From the NCBI RefSeq assembly GCF_900102675.1, contig NZ_FMYX01000011.1:62001-126000 (forward strand): a DNA stretch of 64,000 nt, given 5' to 3'. The notes under the pieces were generated by a model. It searched no databases. It saw only the letters and a list, made by a program, of their open reading frames with translations, and was not told the DNA's origin. Below, in pieces: positions 39,146 to 46,389 of the stretch; positions within the stretch are counted from its first letter, which is position 1; each line of letters begins with the position of its first letter. The translations under genes and the position numbers were made by a program. The DNA is from Pseudomonas guariconensis (GTDB lineage Bacteria; Pseudomonadota; Gammaproteobacteria; Pseudomonadales; Pseudomonadaceae).

Positions 39146-40531
39146 ATGAACGATCACAACAACTTGCGACGAGGCCTGAGTACCCGGCATATCCGCTTCA
39201 TGGCATTGGGATCGGCGATCGGCACCGGGCTGTTCTACGGCTCGGCGTCGGCGATCAAGCTGGCCGGGCCGTCGGTACTGCTGGCCTACCTGATCGGCGG
39301 CGCGGCGATCTACATGATGATGCGTGCCCTCGGTGAAATGGCGGTGCGCAACCCGGTGTCCGGCTCCTTCGGGCAGTACACCAGCCAATACCTGGGGCGC
39401 TACCTGGGCTTTCTGACCGGCTGGAGCTATGCATTCTCCATGCTGGTGGTGTGCCTGGCGGATGTCACGGCATTCGGGGTGTACATGGGCTTGTGGTTCC
39501 CCGACACACCGCGCTGGATCTGGGTACTGGGGATCGTCTGCTTCATCGGCGCGCTGAACCTGTGCAGCGTGAAGGTGTTCGGCGAGATGGAATTCTGGCT
39601 CTCGTTGCTCAAGGTCACCGCAATCATCGCGATGATCGCGGCCGGTGGCGCGGTATTGTTGTTCGGCATCCAGCTGGGTAACGGCGCCGAGACGGTCACG
39701 GGGGTGTCCAACCTGTGGAGTCATGGCGGGTTCTTCCCCAATGGGATCGGCGGCATGATCGCCTCCTTCACGGTCGTGATGTTCGCCTTCGGCGGCGTCG
39801 AAATGATCGGTATCACCGCCGGCGAAGCCAAGGACCCCAAGCGCGTGCTGCCCAAGGCGATCAACTCGGTGCCGCTGCGTATCCTGCTGTTCTATGTGCT
39901 CACGCTGGTTGTGCTGATGGCGATTTACCCCTGGACCAACATCGGCAGCCAGGGCAGCCCGTTCGTGCAGATCTTCAGTGGTCTGGGCATAGATTCAGCG
40001 GCAACCCTGCTCAACATCGTGGTGATTTCAGCGGCGGTATCTGCGATCAACAGCGACATCTTCAGCGCCGGACGCATGATGTACGGCATGGCCCAGAACG
40101 GCCAGGCACCGGTCGGCTTCTCCCGCTTGTCGCGCTTCGGCGTGCCCTGGATGACCGTGCTGGTGATGGGCGTCGCACTGTTGCTGGGCGTGGTGCTGAA
40201 CTACCTGGCGCCGGAGAACTTGTTCCTGATCCTTGCCGCCGTGGTGACCTTCTCGATCGTCTGGGTGTGGTTGATGATCCTGCTGTCTCAGGTGGCGATG
40301 CGTCGTGGCATGAGCCGCGAGGAAATCGCCGCGCTGGACTTCCCGGTGCCGCTGTGGCCCGTCGGGCCGGCCCTGGCGATCGTGTTCATGTTGTTCATCT
40401 TCGGCGTGCTGGGCTGGTTCCCGGATACGCGCACCGCGATGTATGTCGGCCTGGGCTGGTTGGCCCTGCTGTCGGTCGGCTACTGGCTGTGGGTGGCGCG
40501 CCAGCCACGCCAGGCGCCGGTCAACGCCTGA
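39146..40531 (+). CDS. Amino-acid permease of the APC family
   Basis: 461 aa inner-membrane amino-acid/proton symporter with about 12 hydrophobic segments. The AAT-subfamily entry motif is RHIRFMALGSAIGTGLFYGS (residues about 14-33). GGAAIYMMMRALGEMAVRNPVSGSF and the TM6 FAFGGVEMIGITAGEAKDP segment (seen here in parts) support the GabP/ProY-like group. The exact substrate cannot be told from sequence; histidine, proline and GABA permeases are all close. GAGGAG-like AGGAGT precedes the ATG. It ends one base before the convergent LysR gene. Confidence 0.92.
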   Translation: MNDHNNLRRGLSTRHIRFMALGSAIGTGLFYGSASAIKLAGPSVLLAYLIGGAAIYMMMRALGEMAVRNPVSGSFGQYTSQYLGRYLGFLTGWSYAFSMLVVCLADVTAFGVYMGLWFPDTPRWIWVLGIVCFIGALNLCSVKVFGEMEFWLSLLKVTAIIAMIAAGGAVLLFGIQLGNGAETVTGVSNLWSHGGFFPNGIGGMIASFTVVMFAFGGVEMIGITAGEAKDPKRVLPKAINSVPLRILLFYVLTLVVLMAIYPWTNIGSQGSPFVQIFSGLGIDSAATLLNIVVISAAVSAINSDIFSAGRMMYGMAQNGQAPVGFSRLSRFGVPWMTVLVMGVALLLGVVLNYLAPENLFLILAAVVTFSIVWVWLMILLSQVAMRRGMSREEIAALDFPVPLWPVGPALAIVFMLFIFGVLGWFPDTRTAMYVGLGWLALLSVGYWLWVARQPRQAPVNA

Positions 40532-40532
40532 G

Positions 40533-41429
40533 TCAGACGGAAAACAGCTCGCTGGCCCAGCGCAGGAATGCCTGGGCCGCAGGGGAGGGGCGCATGGCGC
40601 TCGATTGCGCCAGTACCACCGACTGCGGGCTGACGGCTTCACGCAGAGGCCGGCACGCCAGTGGCCGGCCATCGTAGCTCTGGTCGCCCGCAGGCCGTGT
40701 GCATGAGAGCGCCACGCCATAGCCATGGGCGACCAGCCCGCGCTGCATCTCGAAGGTCTGGGTCAGTTGCTGGGCGCGTGGCTGCAGGTCGTGGGCCCAG
40801 AACAGCGAGAGGAAGTACTCGCGGGTTCGCGCGATGTCTTCGAGGATCAGGCACTCCTCGGCCAGGTCGGCCAACGATACCTGCTCCTGGCGGGCCAAAG
40901 GATGGTCCGCCGGCAATAGGGCATACGGCGCCACCTGTGCCAGAACTCGGCGCTCGATCTGTGGGTCCAGGCCCACGTCATAAGTCAGCGCCAATTCTGC
41001 CTTGCCCTCGTTCAAGCGCCGGTTGACCCCGGCAAGGTCGGTTTCGAACAAAGTCATGGCGACTTCCGGGTGGCGCTGGCGAAAGCCACTGAGCAGGCGC
41101 GGCGCGTACCACGGGCCCAGGTCTTGGAAGCAGATCAGGCTGAGATTGCCGCGCAGCACTTGTGGCTCATCCCCCGCACTGCGTATGCCGGCCGCCATGG
41201 CCAGGATCTCGCGTGCCTGCTCCAGTAGTTGCCGCCCCGCCGGGCTCAGCTCCAGGCCCCGGCTGGCCTGACGCAGGAACAGTTTTTCGCCCAGGATGGC
41301 CTCGAGCTGCGAGATCGCCAGCGACACCGAGGGCTGGGAGATGTGCTTGGCTCGCGCCGCGGCGCTGACGCTGCCCTGTTCGGCGGTGGCGACGAAGTAC
41401 TCGAGCTGGCGAAAGGTAAAGCCGATCAT
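40533..41429 (-). CDS. LysR-family transcriptional regulator
   Basis: 298 aa. The winged helix is at the N-terminus (FVATAEQGSVSAAARAKHIS and QPSVSLAISQLE, residues about 12-43) and the effector-binding domain covers about 90-295. It is convergent with the permease gene and lies next to the PhyH/permease pair, so it most likely senses the transported compound and controls that pair; this is inference. The frame ends in LRWASELFSV. Its upstream DNA leads into the tailocin repressor gene. Confidence 0.9.
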   Translation of the reverse strand: MIGFTFRQLEYFVATAEQGSVSAAARAKHISQPSVSLAISQLEAILGEKLFLRQASRGLELSPAGRQLLEQAREILAMAAGIRSAGDEPQVLRGNLSLICFQDLGPWYAPRLLSGFRQRHPEVAMTLFETDLAGVNRRLNEGKAELALTYDVGLDPQIERRVLAQVAPYALLPADHPLARQEQVSLADLAEECLILEDIARTREYFLSLFWAHDLQPRAQQLTQTFEMQRGLVAHGYGVALSCTRPAGDQSYDGRPLACRPLREAVSPQSVVLAQSSAMRPSPAAQAFLRWASELFSV

Positions 41430-41568
41430 TGTTGTCTTGACCTCGCTATCGCGGGGAGTCTTCCCGCGGTGTAGGGCTCATGAGAGTACAAGGAAATCCC
41501 CACGGTCGGGCGATGGGTATAAGAGAAAGCACGCGCACGGATTGCATTTGCGCTGCGGCACATCCATT

Positions 41569-42315
41569 ATGCACGGTATGCAAAAACGCAACGTAGCCAC
41601 CGTACTCAAAGCACTGCTCGACCGCCACGGCCTGTCACCGACGGAGCTGCACCGGCGCACGGGCGTTCCCCAATCCACGTTGTCGCGCATCCTCAGCGAG
41701 AAGATCGTCGACCCGTCCGACAAGCATGTGTCGAAGATCGCCGAGTACTTCGGCGTCAGTACCGACCAACTGCGCGGGCGCGTCGAGCTGGGCGAGTCCC
41801 GCGAGGCGGCGCAGCCGGCCCATGGCCATGCGGACCTGAGCGACATCAGCCTGTGGGACGACGAAACCCCCGTCGAGGATGACGAGGTGTCCGTTCCTTT
41901 TCTTCGAGAGGTTGAATTGGCAGCAGGATCAGGAAGATTCGTCATCGAGGAAAGCGAGAAGGCCCGCCTGCGCTTCGGCAAGCGCAGCCTGCGCCACAAT
42001 GGCGTCCAGTTCGACCAGGCCAAGTGTGTGACCGTGCGCGGCAACAGTATGTTGCCGGTACTGCGTGATGGCGCGACGGTCGGGGTCAACACCGGAAAAT
42101 GCGCGATCGGCGACATCATCGATGGTGACCTCTACGCCATCAACCACAATGGCCAGTTACGTGTGAAACAGGTATACCGTCTGCCCACCGGTATTCGTTT
42201 GCGCAGCTTCAATCGCGATGAACACCCTGACGAGGACTACAGCTTCCAGCAGATGCAGGAAGAGCAGATCAGCCTGTTGGGCCATGTGTTCTGGTGGGGC
42301 ATGTACGCTCGCTGA
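41569..42315 (+). CDS. prtR: PrtR-like XRE/S24 repressor of the tailocin locus
   Basis: 248 aa LexA-like phage repressor. The helix-turn-helix is at about 13-65 (SPTELHRRTGVPQSTLSRIL). The C-terminal S24 peptidase domain has an Ala119-Gly120 pair as likely self-cleavage site (ELAAGSGRF), Ser160 in RGNSMLPVL and Lys200 in LRVKQVYR, so RecA-stimulated self-cleavage is expected; recA lies 6 kb away. A Met three codons in (41578) is an alternative start. Two TATGCA half-sites overlap its start codons, which suggests self-control. It is the surviving switch of the deleted tailocin. Confidence 0.9.
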   Translation: MHGMQKRNVATVLKALLDRHGLSPTELHRRTGVPQSTLSRILSEKIVDPSDKHVSKIAEYFGVSTDQLRGRVELGESREAAQPAHGHADLSDISLWDDETPVEDDEVSVPFLREVELAAGSGRFVIEESEKARLRFGKRSLRHNGVQFDQAKCVTVRGNSMLPVLRDGATVGVNTGKCAIGDIIDGDLYAINHNGQLRVKQVYRLPTGIRLRSFNRDEHPDEDYSFQQMQEEQISLLGHVFWWGMYAR

Positions 42316-42332
42316 GGCATCTCCTTTTCAAG

Positions 42333-42358
42333 AAAACCCGCTTCGGCGGGTTTTTTTT
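42333..42358 (+). terminator. prtR terminator
   Basis: AACCCGC/GCGGGTT stem with a TTCG tetraloop and eight T, 20 bases after the repressor stop. The following 420 bases up to the holin hold the promoter, operator and two further hairpins but no recognised gene. Confidence 0.92.
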
Positions 42359-42389
42359 CGTCCGCAGAAAATCCCTACAAGCCACGTCG

Positions 42390-42475
42390 TGCATAGCCTC
42401 CATGCATTTCAGCAAATTTTATTCGTTAGAAATATGAATTTATGCATTGACTGGATATGCATCAGTGCATAATCT
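42390..42475 (+). promoter_or_regulatory. Tailocin promoter with TATGCA operator cluster
   Basis: TTGACT (42447-42452) and TAATCT (42470-42475) are spaced by 17 bases, a good sigma-70 promoter pointing at the holin. The palindrome TATGCA-TCAG-TGCATA (42456-42471) fills the spacer. Further half-sites are TATGCA at 42441 and TGCATA at 42390. The same TATGCA occurs twice across the repressor start (41568 and 41577). This pattern fits a repressor that blocks polymerase and also its own gene; the binder is inferred to be the adjacent S24 repressor. Confidence 0.75.
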
Positions 42476-42687
42476 GTGTCTCAAGCCGGTCGACACCGGT
42501 TGTTACACAGGCAGCGATGAACAGGCCTCGACTGTTCAGAGGGTTGGCAACTGGCCCGGGTGTGCAGCGTAAAGCACCACGAACAGTTATCCGGCGGGCA
42601 GGTGGCCGCGGTCGGAGACACCAATTCGAAGCGGAACCGCCAGGCGTCACCAGATGTGGCCGGCGGTTCGACAACGCATTACTGAAA

Positions 42688-42709
42688 AGCCTGGCAGCCC
42701 GGGCTTTTT
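42688..42709 (+). terminator. Terminator-like hairpin in the holin leader
   Basis: AGCCTGG/CCGGGCT (one wobble) with a CAGC loop, followed by TTTTT. It stands between the promoter and the holin gene and would stop transcription unless read through or anti-terminated. Confidence 0.65.
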
Positions 42710-42735
42710 GGAATGCCGAGTTCATACACAACCGT

Positions 42736-42756
42736 CCCGCCGGTAGCACCGGCGGG
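42736..42756 (+). repeat. Perfect hairpin before the holin ribosome site
   Basis: CCCGCCGGT/ACCGGCGGG, 9 bp with an AGC loop, ending about 10 bases before the AGGAGG ribosome site of the holin gene. It could modulate holin translation or protect the message. Confidence 0.6.
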
Positions 42757-42778
42757 CATTCATACAGGAGGCAGGACA

Positions 42779-43117
42779 GTGACGAACGAGCAACAGACGT
42801 TGCTGGAGATACCGCTCTGGCTGGTGATCGTCCTGGCATTGCTGGGCGGCCTGAGCGGTGAGATGTGGCGTGCCGACAAGGCTGGCGCGCGAGGATGGGC
42901 GCTGGTGCGCCGGCTGGCGTTGCGATCCGGGGCTTGCATGGTCTGCGGGGTCTCGACGGTGATGCTGCTGTACGCCAGCGGCATGTCGATCTGGAGCGCC
43001 AGCGCCTTTGGCTGCATGACTGCCATGGCAGGCGCCGACGTAGCTATCGGGCTCTACGAGCGCTGGGCGGCCAAACGCCTGGGGTTGCGTGATGTACCCC
43101 AGGCCGATGAGCGATAG
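42779..43117 (+). CDS. Tailocin holin
   Basis: 112 aa from a GTG start preceded by AGGAGG. Three hydrophobic segments are visible: IPLWLVIVLALLGGLSG (about 10-27), SGACMVCGVSTVMLLYASGM (about 45-64) and the FGCMTAMAGADVAIGLY segment (about 72-88). The Lys/Arg-rich connector and gene position match the PA0614-type holin at the head of Pseudomonas R-tailocin clusters. A holin opens the inner membrane for the endolysin; here the endolysin downstream is truncated. Confidence 0.87.
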   Translation: MTNEQQTLLEIPLWLVIVLALLGGLSGEMWRADKAGARGWALVRRLALRSGACMVCGVSTVMLLYASGMSIWSASAFGCMTAMAGADVAIGLYERWAAKRLGLRDVPQADER

Positions 43118-43128
43118 GAGGCATTGAA

Positions 43129-43626
43129 ATGAGCGAACTGGCCACTTTGCATGCGGCCCTGACCGCAACGATTCGTGAGGCGATTCCTGAACTTGCGTCA
43201 GTCGATATCGCTTCTGATGTCGAGAGCAGCACCGTCCTGCCGTCGCTGCGCCATGGCATCGTGCGCATGACCGCGGACGCCGCGCCACGGGATGGGCGCT
43301 CGGTGCTGGTCACCACCTTCGAGGCGGATATCACCCCCGACCTCGGCGACCCCGATGCACGCCTGCAGGGAAGCCTGCTGGCCGCACAACTGATGGACCT
43401 GCTGCGCCAGCAGTATTGGGGCCTGGATTTTGTCGAGGCCAGCCGCAATGCGCTGGCACAGTTCGAGGGTGGCCACTGGATTGTCCGTTGGGAGCAGCCG
43501 GTGCTGTTGGGCGAGCCCCAGTGGCACTGGCCTGATCAGCCGCCCGGCATGCTGATGTTGGGCATCGACCCGGACACCGGGTCGGGCAACGAGCACCGTT
43601 ATATCGCTGCAGAGGACATCCCATGA
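43129..43626 (+). CDS. Conserved tailocin protein of unknown function (PA0615-like position)
   Basis: 165 aa, no signal peptide or membrane segment. It is acidic with Trp-rich parts (QYWGLDFVEASRN, EPQWHWPDQPPG). The place between holin and baseplate V equals that of PA0615 in the R-pyocin cluster. Its function is not known; a baseplate or assembly role is only inferred from position. The stop overlaps the gpV start by ATGA. Confidence 0.8.
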   Translation: MSELATLHAALTATIREAIPELASVDIASDVESSTVLPSLRHGIVRMTADAAPRDGRSVLVTTFEADITPDLGDPDARLQGSLLAAQLMDLLRQQYWGLDFVEASRNALAQFEGGHWIVRWEQPVLLGEPQWHWPDQPPGMLMLGIDPDTGSGNEHRYIAAEDIP

Positions 43627-44180
43627 GCTACGCCAGCGCGATGCATGATCGGATGCTGGCCAGCCTGGTCATCCCTTGCCGCGTTGTTGCGGTAGACCTG
43701 GCCGCAGCTCGGGTGCGGGTATCCGATGGAGCCTGGACCAGTGCCTGGTTGCGCTGGCATTGCCTGGCCGCCGGTAAGGCACGCCACTGGCGGGCACCAA
43801 GCCTGGGCGAGCAGGGCGTGTTGATCAGCCCCAGCGGTGAGCCGGCCCTGGGCACTTTCGTGCCGGGCCTTTACGGCAATGCCGGCAGCGCGCCGGACAA
43901 CCGCGACCATGTGGAGGTGTGGCGGTTCGAGGACGGCGGCTCGCTCGCCTATGACTGGCAGGCCAAGCGCTACGACATCCACCTGCCTGCCGGCAACGCC
44001 AGCATCAAGGTAGGCGCCAGCACCCTACGCGTCAGCGAGGGTGCCATCGAGCTCGACGCCACGGCTATCACCCTGACCGGCCAGGTCGCCATCAACGGGC
44101 CGCTGACCGTCAGCGGCGACATCAACGGCGGCGGCAGGATCATCGACACCGCTGGCAACACCGCTAACCACAAGCATTGA
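43623..44180 (+). CDS. Baseplate assembly/spike protein gpV
   Basis: 185 aa homologue of P2 gpV, the membrane-piercing spike of contractile tails. The N-terminal OB-fold (about 15-95, RVVAVDLAAARVRVSDGAW) leads into a beta-helical C-terminus (ITLTGQVAINGPLTVSGDIN). The protein ends with the HxH iron-binding tip motif (NHKH). It appears intact. It is followed by a 165-base gap with a tiny ORF before gpW. Confidence 0.9.
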   Translation: MSYASAMHDRMLASLVIPCRVVAVDLAAARVRVSDGAWTSAWLRWHCLAAGKARHWRAPSLGEQGVLISPSGEPALGTFVPGLYGNAGSAPDNRDHVEVWRFEDGGSLAYDWQAKRYDIHLPAGNASIKVGASTLRVSEGAIELDATAITLTGQVAINGPLTVSGDINGGGRIIDTAGNTANHKH

Positions 44181-44298
44181 TTGAGGCCCCCCTGCATCGG
44201 AAATGCCGGCGCTGACAAGCAGGTTTCCTGCTCCGTGGCGTCTGTATCGCGGGTTTAGCCGCGAACAGGTGCAGGCCTTAACCAGGAGAGACTCTTAA

Positions 44299-44349
44299 AT
44301 GCGATTCCACCAACGGACCTCGCACCTTGCAACAGGAGGCGCACCATGA
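44299..44349 (+). CDS. Possible 16-codon leader ORF coupled to gpW
   Basis: ATG preceded by AGGAGA at good spacing opens a 16-codon frame (MRFHQRTSHLATGGAP) that ends TGA overlapping the gpW ATG. The gpW ribosome site (AGGAGG) lies inside it. It could be a coupling leader peptide or just the remains of a gene; expression is not shown. Confidence 0.4.
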   Translation: MRFHQRTSHLATGGAP

Positions 44350-44672
44350 TCGGCATGGACCGCCGCACCGGCCAACCTTTGGCCGGCATCGCCCACCTTC
44401 GTCAGTCCATCGAGGACATCCTTTCCACCCCGCAAGGCAGCCGGCGCATGCGCCCCGAGTACGGTAGCCAGTTGCGTCGCTACGTCGACTTGCCCGTCAA
44501 CGACGGCTGGAAGAGCGCCGTGCAAGCGGAAGTCGCCCGCGCCTTGGGGCGTTGGGAGCCGCGTCTGAAGCTTGAGCGGGTGCGTGTGCTGTCGGTGCTC
44601 GACGGCCAGGTCAACCTCGCCCTCAGCGGCCGTTACCTGGGCGATGACGCCCTGGTGGAGGTCAGCATATGA
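44346..44672 (+). CDS. Baseplate protein gpW (GP25-like)
   Basis: 108 aa member of the gpW/gp25 family, the wedge lysozyme-like baseplate component that links baseplate to sheath. The start MIGMDRRTGQPLAG and the EDILSTPQGSRRMRPEYGS motif with its Arg/Glu-Tyr-Gly core (about 25-44) are typical. It looks complete. Its stop overlaps the gpJ start by ATGA. The sheath it would contact is missing from this locus. Confidence 0.88.
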   Translation: MIGMDRRTGQPLAGIAHLRQSIEDILSTPQGSRRMRPEYGSQLRRYVDLPVNDGWKSAVQAEVARALGRWEPRLKLERVRVLSVLDGQVNLALSGRYLGDDALVEVSI

Positions 44673-45550
44673 GCCAGGTGGACTTGTCGAAACTCCCTGC
44701 GCCTCAGTTGCTCGAAGACCTTGACTACGAGGCGCTGTACCAAGCCGACCTGGAGACCTTCCGCGCCCAGATGGGCGAGAGCTGGGCCGCCCAGTTGGAA
44801 AGCGACCCGGTAACCAAGTTGCTGGAGGTCGGGGCCTACCGCAAGCTGCTCAACCGCGCCCGTATCAACGACGCGGCCAAGGCGCTGCTGCTGGCCTACG
44901 CCCAAGGGAGCGACCTCGACCAACTGGCGGCCAACGTCAATCTCCAGCGCCTGGTGGTCCAGGCCGAGGACCTGCAGGCGGTGCCGCCGCTGGCGCAGGT
45001 GTTGGAAGCCGACGACGCCCTGCGCGAGCGGGTGCAACTGGTCTACGAAGGTCTGACCACCGCCGGCCCGCGCAACAGCTACATCCTGCATGCCCGCAAC
45101 GCTTCGGGGCTGGTCGCTGACGCGACCGCTGAAAGTCCGGCGCCGGCAGAGGTGGTGGTGACGGTGCTGGCACTGGATGGCAATGGCGAGGCCCCACCGG
45201 CGCTGCTGGAGGTTGTGCGCCAGTACCTCAACGATGACGACGTACGCCCCGTGGCGGACCGGTTGACGGTGCAGTCCGCGCAGATCCTGCCGTACCGTAT
45301 CGATGCGGTGGTGCACATGGCCGGGACCGGGCCTGAGAACGAGGCGCTGCTGGTCGAGTGCGAGCGACGCCTGGCTGCCTGGATCAACCCACGGCGCAGG
45401 CTGGGGATGGAGGTTTCCCGTTCAGGCGTCGATGCCCAGTTGCATATCAACGGGGTGAGCCGCGTGGAGCTGGCGAACTGGGTCGACATTCGCCCGAGCA
45501 AAGCCCAGGCCGCCTGGTGCGAAGGGTTCACCGTGGTGCGGGGGGACTGA
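44669..45550 (+). CDS. Baseplate protein gpJ
   Basis: 293 aa baseplate J family wedge protein, close to the 300-aa P2 J. It begins with SKLPAPQLLEDLDYEAL and contains the family segments YRKLLNRARINDAAKALLLAY (split here) and the beta-rich SPAPAEVVVTVLALDGNG. It is preceded by gpW and followed by the gpI-fibre fusion one base later. No break was found in it. Confidence 0.9.
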   Translation: MSQVDLSKLPAPQLLEDLDYEALYQADLETFRAQMGESWAAQLESDPVTKLLEVGAYRKLLNRARINDAAKALLLAYAQGSDLDQLAANVNLQRLVVQAEDLQAVPPLAQVLEADDALRERVQLVYEGLTTAGPRNSYILHARNASGLVADATAESPAPAEVVVTVLALDGNGEAPPALLEVVRQYLNDDDVRPVADRLTVQSAQILPYRIDAVVHMAGTGPENEALLVECERRLAAWINPRRRLGMEVSRSGVDAQLHINGVSRVELANWVDIRPSKAQAAWCEGFTVVRGD

Positions 45551-45551
45551 C

Positions 45552-46094
45552 ATGACAGGCCTTCTGCCTATCAACAGCACGGCGTTGGAGCGCGCGCTCG
45601 ATGGCACCAGCGCCGAGGACCTCAAGCCTGCCCTGCGCACGCTCTACAACCCCGACACCTGCCCGCCGCACCTGCTGTACCAACTGGCCTGGGCCTGGTC
45701 GGTCGATCGCTGGGACGACAGTTGGAGCGAGGCGGTCAAGCGCTCGGTGATCCGCGCGGCGTTTTCCGTGCATGCCCACAAAGGCACTGTCGGTGCGCTC
45801 CGTCGGGTGGTCGACCCCTCCGAATCACCAGAGCCTACGCCGAAACCGACACAGACAGCCCTGGTACGCCAGGTACTGCGGGCGCAACTCAATGCCTTGT
45901 ACCCCTCGCCAGCCGACCCGGCCGTGCTGGTCGCCGAACTGGTACTTCCACCGGAAGTCGGCGGTTGGTGGATTCGAGAGCTGGCCCTGGAGGACGCAAA
46001 CGGCAACTTCGTCGCGGTAGCCAAGCCTGCGCCCAGCTACAAGCCGCTGCTCGCCCAGCCTGGCCCAGCGACTAGGCAATACCCCCGAGGCTGA
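45552..46094 (+). pseudogene. gpI N-terminus fused to tail-fibre N-terminal segment (deletion product)
   Basis: 180 aa. Residues 1 to about 88 are the start of tail protein I (YQLAWAWSVDRWDDSW, then HAHKGTVGALRRVVDP). From about residue 89 the sequence switches to the fibre N-terminal domain (TQTALVRQVLRAQLNALYPS, EVGGWWIRELALEDANG, APSYKPLLAQ). The C-terminal half of gpI and the first tens of residues of the fibre are gone, but the frame is kept. After LLAQ the frame enters endolysin DNA in the wrong frame and stops within 13 codons. It can hardly work as either parent. Confidence 0.85.
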
Positions 46095-46389
46095 TGGTGA
46101 TGGTCAGCTCTATCGCGGCCGTGGCCTGATCCAGGTGACCGGTCGCAATAACTATCAGGCCTGCAGTCGGGCGCTGTTTGGTGACGAACGCCTGCTGGCG
46201 CAGCCGCAGATGCTTGAACAACCCCGCTGGGCCTGTGAATCGGCGGCGTGGTTCTGGCATTCACGCGGGCTCAATGCGCTGGCGGACCGGGGTGAGTTCA
46301 ATCGCATCACCCGTCACATCAATGGTGGGCTCAATGGGCTGGAAGATCGTCTGGCCTTGTGGGCACGGGCGCGGGAGGTGCTGTGTTGA
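46060..46389 (+). pseudogene. GH19 endolysin C-terminal fragment
   Basis: About 107 codons of a glycoside hydrolase family 19 lysozyme: RLGNTPEADGDGQLYRGRG, LIQVTGRNNY and the final INGGLNGLEDRLALWARA. Tailocin lysins are about 180-190 aa; the N-terminal part with the catalytic Glu (GHES-like motif) is missing. Nothing upstream supplies a start in this frame except a GTG at 46135. It is joined to the fibre remnant by a deletion. The TGA stop overlaps the TTG start of the Rz gene. Confidence 0.85.

Noticed and set aside
42451..42465. CTGGATATGCATCAG as a LexA box in the tailocin promoter
   Set aside because: Spacing is CTG-N9-CAG, one base short of the LexA N10 rule, and the better palindrome TATGCA-N4-TGCATA overlaps it.
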